A stretch of 64,000 bases of DNA from Mycobacterium sp. 852002-51971_SCH5477799-a (GTDB lineage Bacteria > Actinomycetota > Actinomycetes > Mycobacteriales > Mycobacteriaceae): the NCBI RefSeq assembly GCF_001667145.1, contig NZ_LZIF01000116.1, forward strand, positions 1 through 64,000, in the 5' to 3' direction. Below, piece by piece: positions 35,440-47,477 of the stretch (the stretch's first letter is position 1; each line of letters begins with the position of its first letter). Under the pieces are notes generated by a model, which saw only the letters and a program-made list of their open reading frames with translations, was not told the origin of the DNA and did no database searches. The position numbers and the translations under genes are program-made.

Positions 35440-35476
35440 CCGTGATATGTCTTCGTTCGCCTACTCAGGAGCTCCA

Positions 35477-38317
<2,841 letters not shown>

Positions 38318-38336
38318 CGATCCCGCCGGCCGAGAC

Positions 38337-39032
38337 TCAGCCGAGCGTCGTCGCGGGCGCCTGCAGCACCAGCGGCACCAGGAAGCGGCGGGCGAAGTCA
38401 CGGGCCCGGCTCGGGTTGTAGATCGGGATAACGGACTTCGGCGTGTTGATCAGCGAGATGATCAGCCGTCCGATCACCTCGCCGACCACGTCGGTGTCCA
38501 GATCGGCCGACAGTTCGCCGCGTTCCTGCCAGCGGCGAAGCCAGGTGGCGATGTAGCCGCGGGTCATGACGATCAGATTCTCATCGGTCAGGTAGGCGGA
38601 AAGCTCACCGGCGGCGGGTGATTCGCGGATGCTGCGGGTGAGCAGCTTGGGCGCGGAGGCCTCGTGAACGAAGGCCGCGAAGACTTCGGCGATCCCTTCT
38701 TCCGGTGTCGTCGCCCGGCCCGCAACCTCGGAAACCAGAATGCTCAGTCGCAGTGATTCGTCCATGATGGTCAGCCGCACCAGGTTTCGCTTGTGCCGGA
38801 AGCGGCGGTAGACCGTGGCCACACCGACGCCGGCGGTGTCGGCGATGTCCTGCATGGTGGTGTTTTGGAACCCGCGCTCGGTGAAGCAGGTGCGTGCGGC
38901 GGTGACGATGGTGCGCGCCGTCGGATCCAGGGTGACCAGACCGTCGGGCACCGCACCCAGCAGCATCGCGGGGTCTTCCATCTGGCCTACAAGTGGTCGG
39001 GCATCGCCGTGTCGCTCCCTCTGGGTCGTCAT
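38337..39032 (-). CDS. TetR-family transcriptional regulator
   Basis: A 231-residue regulator with an N-terminal arm and the TetR helix-turn-helix: RTIVTAARTCFTERGFQNTT then MQDIADTAGVGVATVYRRFR. The C-terminal ligand domain is unlike a named regulator. ATG 39032 overlaps the stop of the DUF2236 gene by ATGA, so it is the second gene of that operon and probably binds the palindrome in front of it (39933-39957). It converges with gcvB with 19 bp between. M. tuberculosis has dhaA/lipZ around this position, so this pair is a lineage-specific difference. Confidence 0.85.
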   Translation of the reverse strand: MTTQRERHGDARPLVGQMEDPAMLLGAVPDGLVTLDPTARTIVTAARTCFTERGFQNTTMQDIADTAGVGVATVYRRFRHKRNLVRLTIMDESLRLSILVSEVAGRATTPEEGIAEVFAAFVHEASAPKLLTRSIRESPAAGELSAYLTDENLIVMTRGYIATWLRRWQERGELSADLDTDVVGEVIGRLIISLINTPKSVIPIYNPSRARDFARRFLVPLVLQAPATTLG

Positions 39033-39919
39033 ACCACGGTTGCGCCGGTGATGTGCCGCAACCGCATGTCCCACACCACCGCTCGCGCACCCAGTCGCAT
39101 CAAGAACCGCGGCGTGAACAGGTCCAGCACTCCCAAGCAACGCTGCCAGCGGTCGAATCGGCGCTGCTGCGCGTCCGACCATCCGAACCCGAGCTTGTCG
39201 CGCAGTTGCACCGGCAGATAGCCCAGCGTCATGAACAGGTTCCAGCTGCCGAACATCCGCGGGATGGGAGCGGGTAAGAAGTTCAGGCGCGCGATGCCGA
39301 TCAGAAAGCCGCGCATCCGCTCGTCGAAGTCGAGTCGATCGAGTTGGTCCTGCCAGTAGCGGCCGGCGGCCGCCCGGTCGGCGGGCCACATCTCCGGCGG
39401 CACCTGCAGCGTGGTCGCGAACACCGATGCCGCCCGGTGAACCGCTTCGGGGTCGCGGCGCGACCGGCCACCCCGCAGCTTGCGGGTGTCCTCGAAGACG
39501 GCGGCCATGCAGGAGGCCACCCAGAGCTGTAACTGGGGGTCGAACGCGTTGTAGCGCACCGGGCTGTGCGGACCGGAGCGCACCTGAGCGTGCGCGGCAT
39601 TGACGGCGTCCCGATACACCCTGCGGTCCTGCGCATTGCCTGCGATGGCCACGGCGATATATGTGAACGTGGTGCGGGCCCGTTTAAAAGGGTGCTTGTG
39701 CAGGTTGCCGCTGTCGACTTTGCTTTCCATCACCCCATATGCCACGCCCGAATTCGCCAGTTGCATGACGACGTTCGCCGCCCCATACGCCGGGGTCAAC
39801 CAGGGCGACATCTCCTCGGCCAAAAACCTGGTGTCCGCGGAATCGGTATCCGCCCGCTGGGCGCGCCGATCCGGCCGGACCGTCGCGAGTTCGGGATCGA
39901 TGGGTGAAGGATGGGCCAC
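39029..39919 (-). CDS. DUF2236 / MpaB-like oxygenase-family protein
   Basis: A 296-residue protein of the DUF2236 family, with QLANSGVAYGVMESKVDSG, HPFKRARTTFTYIAVAIAGN and YNAFDPQLQLWVASCM. Relatives include the latex-clearing protein, a haem oxygenase that cleaves rubber, and MpaB. The conserved R and H around HKHPFKRARTT fit haem binding, but the substrate is unknown. GTG 39919 has GAAGG at 6-nt spacing and gives VAHPSPIDPEL; the frame reaches back 10 codons further. It forms an operon with the TetR gene. Confidence 0.8.
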   Translation of the reverse strand: MAHPSPIDPELATVRPDRRAQRADTDSADTRFLAEEMSPWLTPAYGAANVVMQLANSGVAYGVMESKVDSGNLHKHPFKRARTTFTYIAVAIAGNAQDRRVYRDAVNAAHAQVRSGPHSPVRYNAFDPQLQLWVASCMAAVFEDTRKLRGGRSRRDPEAVHRAASVFATTLQVPPEMWPADRAAAGRYWQDQLDRLDFDERMRGFLIGIARLNFLPAPIPRMFGSWNLFMTLGYLPVQLRDKLGFGWSDAQQRRFDRWQRCLGVLDLFTPRFLMRLGARAVVWDMRLRHITGATVV

Positions 39920-39932
39920 GCCGCCGCCTTCT

Positions 39933-39957
39933 GATAGAAATCGACACAAATTCTATC
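39933..39957 (-). promoter_or_regulatory. Palindromic operator overlapping the DUF2236-tetR promoter
   Basis: GATAGAA (39933-39939) and TTCTATC (39951-39957) form a perfect inverted repeat with an 11-bp spacer. On the minus strand the repeat contains TAGAAT, a strong -10 hexamer, 30 bp before the GTG start of DUF2236. A TetR dimer bound here would block transcription. The layout is typical of TetR autorepression. Confidence 0.65.
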
Positions 39958-40111
39958 GTCGAGTCTCGCACAATCCGAGGCCGTTGGACAGACACGACGA
40001 GGGATTCGTCCGGGCCGGTGTAACGGCCGAGGTTTCACCGGGCGACATTGGATCGGCGACGTGCGCCGGCACCGGCCGCCATCAAAAGGCCAGTGCTGCC
40101 GACGAACGCCG

Positions 40112-42235
40112 TCAGCTCAGAAAGGCGTTCACCGCCGCGGCGAGGTCGGGGGACGCCGACGTCGGGAGGTTCTGATAGCTGCCGCCACTGAGTTGGGAGA
40201 CCGATTCCCAGGTCGCCCGGTCCGGGTCCGTTCCGAAATCGATGACGTTCACCGCGATGGGCTTGGCAGGATCAGCGCTCTTCCGGATGAAGTCCTGCAG
40301 CCCCGGCCCGTCCAACGTCTGGTCGGTGTGTGGCCCTGCGGTGATCAACAAGATCGAATTCGTTTGGCCCGCATGATAATTGGTCTGCATATCCTGGTAG
40401 AGCATCCGCAGGGTGGTGAAGGACACCGCACCGCCACCCGACGAGTACTGCTTGTCCAGGGCGGCGGCCAGCGCCGCCGCACGAGGCTGGCCGTTGACGG
40501 CATCCGACAGCGGGCCGCTCGCCACCTCCGAGCGGCCCTCGTGGCCGTCGAACGTCCACAGGCCGACCACCGCGGTGGGGGGCAGCGCCTTGATCTTGTC
40601 CTGTAGCGCCCCCACCACACTGGCCAGCCGGGACTTGCCGCCTTCCTGCGCGGGCATCGACTGGTCGAGCATGATGGTCGTCGCCTGCCCGCTCGACGGG
40701 CTCGCCATCGCCTCGGCGAGGGTGGCCCGCATCGGCTCATCGCCCACCGACAGCGCAGCGGGCAGCGCCGGGAAGGTCGTGACCGGACTACTCGGCGGTG
40801 TCACGCCGTTGACGCGGAATCCCGCCTTCGCCAGCTTGGCCAGTTGGTCCGATTTGTGCATGAAGCGCGAGAACTCGCTGGCCGCCGACGCCTGTTCTCG
40901 GCTCAGCCACGAACCGCTGAGCAGCACGGTGGGGTAGTCAGCCACCGCCGCAGACCCCGGTGGGAGCCAGAATCCCAAGGCGCCCTTGGCGTCTGGCAAC
41001 GATTGACCACGCTGGAACAGCTGCTGCTCGGTGGTGACCACCGCGTGCACCGGTGCGGTCGCCGCGTCAGGGGGTCCGAGCAGCACGTCCATCGCCTCGG
41101 TCAGCGAGTTGTTCGCCAGTTTGGGTTGTGCGCTCAACAGGCTGCGCACCGCGCCGGTGCCTTGCGTCGCAGGGGCGCCAGGCGGTACCGAGGCGGCCGC
41201 AACCGCCTCTCCGGCCAGAAAAGATGCGTCCCCGTTGCCGTTCATCGGCAGCGCCAACCGCAGCGAACCCCACCCGGGTAGGTTCAACCCAGCCAACGCA
41301 TTCGGGTTGGTTTGCAGGCCCGGCAGCGCCGCCCAGTTCTGGTTGGACAGGGCCGGCGCGAGTTGGGGCCGGATGGCCAGAACCACCGGCGAGGTGACCA
41401 GCGAATGGCTCTCGGTGACGGTCTTTTGGGCCGTCGCCCCGGCGAGCCGCGCGGCCGAGATCGAACTGCTCGGAATCCACAGGGCCGGCTGGCCGCCCAG
41501 CTCCGCGGGCCACTTGCCGATGAAGCCGTTCAGCACGGCATCGGAGTTGGCCGGCTTGACGCTCACCACCATGCAGTGGTCACCGACCGGCCCGGCGGAT
41601 TTGTTGTAACTCTCCGCTAATTGCTGAACGGGATCGGCGATGGAGGGGTCGGCGACAACGGCCACCGTCTCCTGGCCTCCCACGCAGCGGCCGGCGGCCG
41701 TGTGCGAGCGCTTGGACAATGCGTCACCGAAGAAGCTCCACAAGATCACCGATCCCACTACGACGACGACCGCGATCAGCGCGACGATCACGCCGATGCT
41801 GACGCCGCGACGGCCGCCCTTACTGCGATGGCCGCCCAGCCGATCGGCCAGCCCACGATGCCCGCCCCTGAACAGCGACGGCGATGAGGCCGGCGGTTCC
41901 GAACTCGGCGCGGTCTCCCGCCGGGACGGGAACTCCGGGTAGTCATCGGCGGCGCCGTCGACGAATGAATCCTCAGCCGCGTAGAGACTGTCGTCGTCCG
42001 AAGCGAAGCCCTCGTCGTCGCGATGGCGACGCTCGTCGGAAAAGTGATCGTCCTGCGAGTAGTCGCCCTCGTCGGAATAGTCACCCTCATCCGAATAGAG
42101 GTCGGCTTCCTCGTCGTCGCCGGGATTCCGGTGGCGATAACCCGCCTCTTCACCTCGCGACGGCTCGTCGACGACGTCGTCGCGAGAAGGTTCGTCGAGG
42201 AAGTCGTCAGGGTCGGGCGCACTGTGCCTACCCAT
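40112..42235 (-). CDS. Membrane-anchored VWA/substrate-binding-domain protein (Rv1836c-like)
   Basis: A 707-residue protein. Residues 1-140 form a very acidic cytosolic tail with tandem SDEGDY repeats. One transmembrane helix follows at about 146-170 (VSIGVIVALIAVVVVVGSVI). The extracytoplasmic part has an extracellular solute-binding-like region (about 185-500) and a C-terminal von Willebrand A domain (residues about 515-700) with a degenerate MIDAS motif (MLDQSMPAQ) and TAGPHTDQTL. Homologues are unnamed. It follows glcB on the same strand with 100 bp between. M. tuberculosis Rv1836c is 677 residues, the difference lying in the acidic tail. Confidence 0.85.
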   Translation of the reverse strand: MGRHSAPDPDDFLDEPSRDDVVDEPSRGEEAGYRHRNPGDDEEADLYSDEGDYSDEGDYSQDDHFSDERRHRDDEGFASDDDSLYAAEDSFVDGAADDYPEFPSRRETAPSSEPPASSPSLFRGGHRGLADRLGGHRSKGGRRGVSIGVIVALIAVVVVVGSVILWSFFGDALSKRSHTAAGRCVGGQETVAVVADPSIADPVQQLAESYNKSAGPVGDHCMVVSVKPANSDAVLNGFIGKWPAELGGQPALWIPSSSISAARLAGATAQKTVTESHSLVTSPVVLAIRPQLAPALSNQNWAALPGLQTNPNALAGLNLPGWGSLRLALPMNGNGDASFLAGEAVAAASVPPGAPATQGTGAVRSLLSAQPKLANNSLTEAMDVLLGPPDAATAPVHAVVTTEQQLFQRGQSLPDAKGALGFWLPPGSAAVADYPTVLLSGSWLSREQASAASEFSRFMHKSDQLAKLAKAGFRVNGVTPPSSPVTTFPALPAALSVGDEPMRATLAEAMASPSSGQATTIMLDQSMPAQEGGKSRLASVVGALQDKIKALPPTAVVGLWTFDGHEGRSEVASGPLSDAVNGQPRAAALAAALDKQYSSGGGAVSFTTLRMLYQDMQTNYHAGQTNSILLITAGPHTDQTLDGPGLQDFIRKSADPAKPIAVNVIDFGTDPDRATWESVSQLSGGSYQNLPTSASPDLAAAVNAFLS

Positions 42236-42335
42236 AGCAGTGCCCGCGGCCTTTCCGTCGATCCATCGTTGACTCGGCGCCGATTTTAGTCATCGCCGGC
42301 ACTATGACACGTTCGCACCCGATTTGAGCGCAGGC

Positions 42336-44531
42336 TCAATTCGACTGCGCGGCGTGTGCCTTGGCTTCGCGCCGGCGCCGATGCAGGATCGGCTCGGTAT
42401 AACCGTTGGGTTGCTGCGTCCCGGTCAGGATCAAATCCTGCGCGGCGAGGAAGGCCAGGCTGTCGTCGAAGTTCGGCGCCATCGGCAGGTACGCCGCGTC
42501 CTTAGCGTTCTGCTCGTCGACCAGTGGGGCCATCCGCTCCAGGCTGGCCCGCACATCCTCCTCGGTGATCACGCCGTGACGCAGCCAGTTGGCCAATAGC
42601 TGGCTCGAAATGCGCAGCGTGGCACGGTCTTCCATCAGTGCCACGTCGTGGATGTCGGGCACCTTCGAGCACCCGACGCCCTGCGCGACCCAGCGCACCA
42701 CGTAGCCCAGGATGGACTGGCAGTTGTTGTCGACCTCTTCGCGGATCTCCTCAGGCGCCCAGGCCAGTTCCTTGGCCAGCGGGATGGTCAGCAGCTCTTC
42801 GATCTTGGTGCGCTTCTTGCCGGCCAGCTCCTCTTGCACCGCGCCCACGTCGACGTAGTGGTAATGCATCGCGTGCAGTGTGGCCGCCGTCGGCGACGGC
42901 ACCCACGCGGTCGTCGCGCCGGCCTTCGGCTGGCCGATCTTCTGCTCGACCATGTCGGCCATCAGCTCGGTCATCGCCCACATGCCCTTGCCGATCTGGG
43001 CCTTGCCCTTGAAGCCGGCCGCCAGGCCGATGTCGACGTTGGCGTCCTCATAGGCCTTGATCCACGCGGTGCTCTTCATCGCACCTTTGCGGATCATCGG
43101 CCCGGCCTCCATCGAGGTGTGGATCTCGTCACCGGTGCGGTCCAGGAAGCCAGTGTTGATGAACACGACGCGGTCGGCCGCGGCCTTGATGCAGGCCTTG
43201 AGGTTGACGGTGGTGCGCCGTTCCTCGTCCATGATGCCGACCTTCAGGGTGCCCTGCGGCAGGCCCAGGACGTCCTCGACGCGGCTGAACAGCTCGCAGG
43301 TGTAGGCGACCTCGTCGGGTCCGTGCATCTTGGGCTTGACGATGTAGATGGACCCGGTGCGGCTGTTGGCCAGCGGGCCGTTCGCGTCACCGGTCTTGAG
43401 GCCGTGGATCGCGGTCAGCCCGGTAAACAGCGCGTCAATGATGCCCTCGAACACCTCGTTACCCTCGGCGTCGACGATCGCGTCGTTGGTCATCAGGTGA
43501 CCGACGTTGCGGACGAACAGCAGGCTGCGGCCCGGCAGCGTCAGCTCGCCCTCGCCGTCGGGTGTCTTGTAGGTGCGGTCCTCGTTGAGCACCCGGGTGA
43601 AGGTCTTGCCGTCCTTCTTGACCTCTTCGGACAGATCGCCCTTGTTCAGCCCGAGCCAGTTGCGGTAGCCGAGCACCTTGTCGTCGGCGTCGACGGCGGC
43701 CACCGAGTCCTCGAAGTCCATGATCGTGGTGATGGCCGATTCCAGGACCACGTCCTTGATGCCCGCGGAGTCGGTCTTGCCGATCGGCGATTCCGGGTCG
43801 ATCAGGATCTCGATGTGTAGCCCGTGGTTGGCCAGCAACACCGACCAGTTGGGGGATCCGAGCTCGCCGGTGTAGCCGGCGAACTGCTTCGCATCGGCCA
43901 GGCCGACGGAGCCGTCGGCGGTCGCGACCTGGAGCTGGCCGTCGTCGACACTGAGCCCCGTTGCGTCGGCCCACGACCCGGATTCCAGCGGCACGGCCTC
44001 GTCGAGGAACTTGCGCGCGTAGGCGATCACCTTGTAGCCGCGGACCTTGTTGTAGCTCGTGCCCTTTTCGGCGCCGTCGCTCTCGGGGATGACGTCGGTG
44101 CCGTAGAGGGCGTCGTAGAGCGAGCCCCAACGGGCGTTTGCGGCGTTCAGCGCGAACCGCGCGTTGAGCACCGGCACCACCAGCTGCGGGCCGGCGGTCG
44201 TGGTGATCTCGTCGTCCACACCGGAAGTCGTGATGGTGAAGTCCGCGGGTTCGGGTAGCAGGTAACCGATTTCGGCGAGGAACTCACGGTACGCCTCGAT
44301 GTCGAGCGGCTCGATGACACGCTGCCGGTGCCACTTGTCGATCTGTGCCTGCAGCTCGTCACGCCGACGCAGCAGGTCCTGGTTCGTGGGGGTGAGGTCG
44401 GTGACCACCTTGTCGACGCCCGCCCAGAAACTGTCGGGGTCGATGTCGGTGCCGGGCAAGGCCTCGTTGTTCACGAAGTCGTAGAGCACTCGGGCGACGC
44501 GCAGGTTCCCCGCCGACACGCGATCAGTCAT
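42336..44531 (-). CDS. glcB: Malate synthase G
   Basis: A 731-residue enzyme of the glyoxylate shunt that condenses glyoxylate and acetyl-CoA to malate. Conserved active-site stretches are visible: RSLLFVRNVGHLMTNDAI, KPKMHGPDEVAYTCELF (metal Glu), GIMDEERRTTVNLKACI (metal Asp) and the CoA-side region TAWVPSPTAATLHAMHYH. The length matches the G isoform (741 in M. tuberculosis, where it is also an antigen). ATG 44531 has GGAGGAG upstream. PE_PGRS34 and vapBC13, which lie behind glcB in M. tuberculosis, are missing. Confidence 0.96.
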   Translation of the reverse strand: MTDRVSAGNLRVARVLYDFVNNEALPGTDIDPDSFWAGVDKVVTDLTPTNQDLLRRRDELQAQIDKWHRQRVIEPLDIEAYREFLAEIGYLLPEPADFTITTSGVDDEITTTAGPQLVVPVLNARFALNAANARWGSLYDALYGTDVIPESDGAEKGTSYNKVRGYKVIAYARKFLDEAVPLESGSWADATGLSVDDGQLQVATADGSVGLADAKQFAGYTGELGSPNWSVLLANHGLHIEILIDPESPIGKTDSAGIKDVVLESAITTIMDFEDSVAAVDADDKVLGYRNWLGLNKGDLSEEVKKDGKTFTRVLNEDRTYKTPDGEGELTLPGRSLLFVRNVGHLMTNDAIVDAEGNEVFEGIIDALFTGLTAIHGLKTGDANGPLANSRTGSIYIVKPKMHGPDEVAYTCELFSRVEDVLGLPQGTLKVGIMDEERRTTVNLKACIKAAADRVVFINTGFLDRTGDEIHTSMEAGPMIRKGAMKSTAWIKAYEDANVDIGLAAGFKGKAQIGKGMWAMTELMADMVEQKIGQPKAGATTAWVPSPTAATLHAMHYHYVDVGAVQEELAGKKRTKIEELLTIPLAKELAWAPEEIREEVDNNCQSILGYVVRWVAQGVGCSKVPDIHDVALMEDRATLRISSQLLANWLRHGVITEEDVRASLERMAPLVDEQNAKDAAYLPMAPNFDDSLAFLAAQDLILTGTQQPNGYTEPILHRRRREAKAHAAQSN

Positions 44532-44811
44532 GATTCTCCTCCATCACGGGCCGCACCGGACCATCGTCGGGCCAGATTGGCAATGTCATAAGCCTACCGA
44601 GCGCAGCCTGGTGAGCGTTATCCGCACGATCCGCCACAGCAGGTCAGGCCGCGCTGACAGCCCCACGAACGACGCTGCGGGCGAGCACCGGGATCGGTTC
44701 CAGCAACGCATGTTCCGCGCCCAAACGGTGCTGCGCCCTCCAGCACTTTCTTAACTGGTAGCCGTGAAGATCATACGGGCTGCGCGCAGCCGCCCCGGCC
44801 GGCCAGTGTCA

Positions 44812-45852
44812 CTAGGCGTCCCGCATGGTGCCGACTAGGTCTTCAACCAGGTCTTCCATCGCCACCATGGCGACCACGCCTCCGCCTTCGCCGGTCACCA
44901 AGGCCAGATGGCTGTTGCTGCGCCGCATCCGCGACAGGGCGTCGGCCAGGGGCAGTGATCGCGACAGCCGCGGCAGCGCCCGCACCATCGCAAGGTCGAT
45001 CACCGTGTGCGGATCGTCGCCGAGCGTCAGCACGTCCTTGATGTGCAGATATCCCAGGAAGGCGCCACCGATGCTCGCCACCGGGAACCGGGAGTACCCG
45101 GTCTGGGCCAGGGCTTGCTCGACGGCCCCAACGGTCGGACCCGAGCCCGCCGCGGCGACCGGGACGGCGTGCACGTCGGCGAGCGGGACCGCCACGTCAC
45201 CGACGACGCGGTGACGAATTTGCAGCGCCCGGGTGAGCCGGGTGCGTTCCTCGCGGTCCAGCAAGCCTTCGGACTCCGATTCGGCGATCATCTCGCTGAG
45301 CTCCACGGGGGAGACTGTGATCTCCAGCTCGTCCTTGGGTTCGACGCCGAACGCGCGCACCACCGCGCTGGCGCACTTGTTGTAGAACACGATGAACGGC
45401 CGGGCGGCGCGCACGTAGGCCAGATATGGCGGAACGAGCAACATCGCGGTGCGCTCCGGGCCGGCCAGTGCGATGTTCTTCGGCACCATCTCGCCCAGCA
45501 GCACGTGCAGCGTCACCACGATGGCCAGGGCGATCGCGAACGACAGCGTGTGCAGCAGCGCCGGGTGAATCCCGGTGAGCCCCAGCGCCGTTCGCAGGGA
45601 ATTGGACACCGCGGACTCGCCGATCCGCCCGAGTAACAGCGACGCCGCCGTAACGCCCAACTGGGCGCCGGCCAGCATGGACGGCAGTTGCTCTCCGGCG
45701 CGGATCACGGTGACCGCCGCCGCTCTGCCCTGTTCGGCCAGCGCCTCGAGGCGGTCGCGCCGCGCGGAGATCAGCGAGAACTCCGCGCCGACAAAGAACG
45801 CGTTCACCCCGATCAGCAGGCAGGCCAGCAGCAGTCCCAAGGTGTCGCTCAT
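44812..45852 (-). CDS. CNNM/CorC-type transporter-associated protein, copy 1 (Rv1841c-like)
   Basis: A 346-residue membrane protein. The N-terminal DUF21/CNNM domain has four membrane segments (LLLACLLIGVNAFFVGAEFS, LLGRIGESA, LLHTLSFAIALAIVVTLH, MLLVPPYLAYVRAARP). CBS domains follow at about 210-345. It lacks the C-terminal CorC_HlyC domain. The family is linked to Mg2+/Co2+ efflux. It overlaps the upstream paralogue by 4 bp (ATGA) and is probably its partner. Confidence 0.88.
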   Translation of the reverse strand: MSDTLGLLLACLLIGVNAFFVGAEFSLISARRDRLEALAEQGRAAAVTVIRAGEQLPSMLAGAQLGVTAASLLLGRIGESAVSNSLRTALGLTGIHPALLHTLSFAIALAIVVTLHVLLGEMVPKNIALAGPERTAMLLVPPYLAYVRAARPFIVFYNKCASAVVRAFGVEPKDELEITVSPVELSEMIAESESEGLLDREERTRLTRALQIRHRVVGDVAVPLADVHAVPVAAAGSGPTVGAVEQALAQTGYSRFPVASIGGAFLGYLHIKDVLTLGDDPHTVIDLAMVRALPRLSRSLPLADALSRMRRSNSHLALVTGEGGGVVAMVAMEDLVEDLVGTMRDA

Positions 45853-47219
45853 CGGTGTGCCCCCGCCGCGGGGACTTCACCATGACTGCTCAGTTCGACG
45901 AGTTCGACCAGGTCGATCCGGCGTCCGTCCATCCGGATAACCGTTGCCTGCCAACGCGTCACCTCAGCCAGCAAGCCGTCCGCGTCCAACGCGGGCAGCG
46001 TGATCGTGTCGCCGGCGACCGGAATGTGACCGATCTCGCGCAGCACCAATCCGCCGATGGTCTCGTAGGGGCCTTCGGGCGCCCGGAAACCGATGGCGGT
46101 GGCAACCTCGTCGATGCGCAGCAAACCCGATACCCGCCAGCCGGTCCCCGCGGGCACCACGTCCGGAGTCGCGTCGTCGTGCTCGTCGCGAACATCGCCG
46201 ACGATTTCCTCGATCAGGTCCTCGACGGTCACCATGCCGGCGGTACCGCCGTATTCGTCCACGACCAGCGCGGTTTGCAGGCTGTTGGCCCGGATCTCAG
46301 CCATCACCGCGTCGCCGTCCAGAGTTGACGGCACCTTCGGCACGGGTTGGGCCACCGTGATCAGCCGCGTGCGGGCGCGTTCGGTCCGCGGGATGGCGAA
46401 CACCTGCTTGACGTGCACGATGCCGACCGTCTCGTCGAGGTCGCCGTCGACGATGGGGAAGCGAGAGAATCCGGACTCGGCGGCCGCGGTCACCAGGTCC
46501 GCGACCGTATCGTCGGTCTGTAGCGCCACGATCTTGGATCGGGGTGTCATCAATTCCTCGGCGCTCAGGGCGCCGAACTGCAGCGATCGCCGCACCAGGG
46601 CCGCCGTGGCGGCGTCCAGGGCGCCGCTGCGCGCAGACGAACGCACCAGCGACAACAGCTCTTGCGGCGATCGAGCCGACCGCAGTTCTTCGGCCGGTTC
46701 GACGCCGAGCCGGCGCACGATCCAGTTCGCCGCACCGTTGGTCAACCGGATCGCCGGGGTGAGCAGCAGCGAGAACAACAGCTGGGCGCTCACGACGGCA
46801 CGGGCCGACGACAGCGGACGCGCCACCGCCAGGTATTTGGGAACGAGCTCGCCGAACACCATCGACACCGACGTCACGATCAGCAACACCAGGAAGGCCA
46901 TGACGGCGTCGCCGACCCTGTCGGGTATGCCGATCGCGTCCAGCCACGGGTGCGGCAAGTCTTCCACCATTGGATCGGTCAGGTAACCGGCCGCAAGCGT
47001 GGTGATCGAGATGCCCAACTGGGCGCCCGACAGTTGGAACGACAGCCGGTGGTGCGCGCGGCGGATCCATCGGTCGCGGCGTCCACCGCCGCGCGCGTTC
47101 GCCTCGACAGCGCTGCGGTCCAGGGTGGTCAGCGAGAACTCCGCGGCGACGAAGACGGCGTTGCCGAAGATGAGCACCGCGATCGCCGCAATGCTGACAA
47201 CGGTGACCGTGACGTTCAT
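45849..47219 (-). CDS. CNNM/CorC-type transporter, copy 2, with CorC_HlyC domain (Rv1842c-like)
   Basis: A 456-residue protein with DUF21/CNNM membrane domain (FGNAVFVAAEFSLTTLDRSA, then PLSSARAVVSAQLLFSLL), CBS pair (MTPRSKIVALQTDDTVADLV; VPKVPSTLDGDAVMAEIR) and the C-terminal CorC_HlyC domain (GPYETIGGLVLREIGHIP). It is the first gene of a pair with the one at 44812. Coupled CNNM pairs suggest a heteromer. It was once annotated as haemolysin-like, which is misleading. Confidence 0.9.
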   Translation of the reverse strand: MNVTVTVVSIAAIAVLIFGNAVFVAAEFSLTTLDRSAVEANARGGGRRDRWIRRAHHRLSFQLSGAQLGISITTLAAGYLTDPMVEDLPHPWLDAIGIPDRVGDAVMAFLVLLIVTSVSMVFGELVPKYLAVARPLSSARAVVSAQLLFSLLLTPAIRLTNGAANWIVRRLGVEPAEELRSARSPQELLSLVRSSARSGALDAATAALVRRSLQFGALSAEELMTPRSKIVALQTDDTVADLVTAAAESGFSRFPIVDGDLDETVGIVHVKQVFAIPRTERARTRLITVAQPVPKVPSTLDGDAVMAEIRANSLQTALVVDEYGGTAGMVTVEDLIEEIVGDVRDEHDDATPDVVPAGTGWRVSGLLRIDEVATAIGFRAPEGPYETIGGLVLREIGHIPVAGDTITLPALDADGLLAEVTRWQATVIRMDGRRIDLVELVELSSHGEVPAAGAHR

Positions 47220-47477
47220 GGCCTGCGCCGCCCACCGGCCGAGGGGTCAGGCTTGATGCGCGGAGACGGCGCCGCAGGAGGCTCCCCATCGGGCGATTCG
47301 TCTGACGGTCCGTGCGCCCGCACGCCGTTGGCTGGCACGGGTGCCTGCGGCACGTCGATCCTTTCGCTGCCTGGTGGTGGGGCGGTCGCGGTTACTTCCG
47401 TCTTTGCTGTCTCATGCTAGCCCGGGTCACGCCCCCGCGGCGCTGCCCAGTGCGGGCCACGCCGTCGCTACGCCGTG

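Noticed and set aside
34952..35476. Open frame running through the glycine riboswitch into gcvB
   Set aside because: The sequence is conserved as RNA aptamer; the family resemblance of GcvB begins only at GTG 35477, which has a ribosome site.
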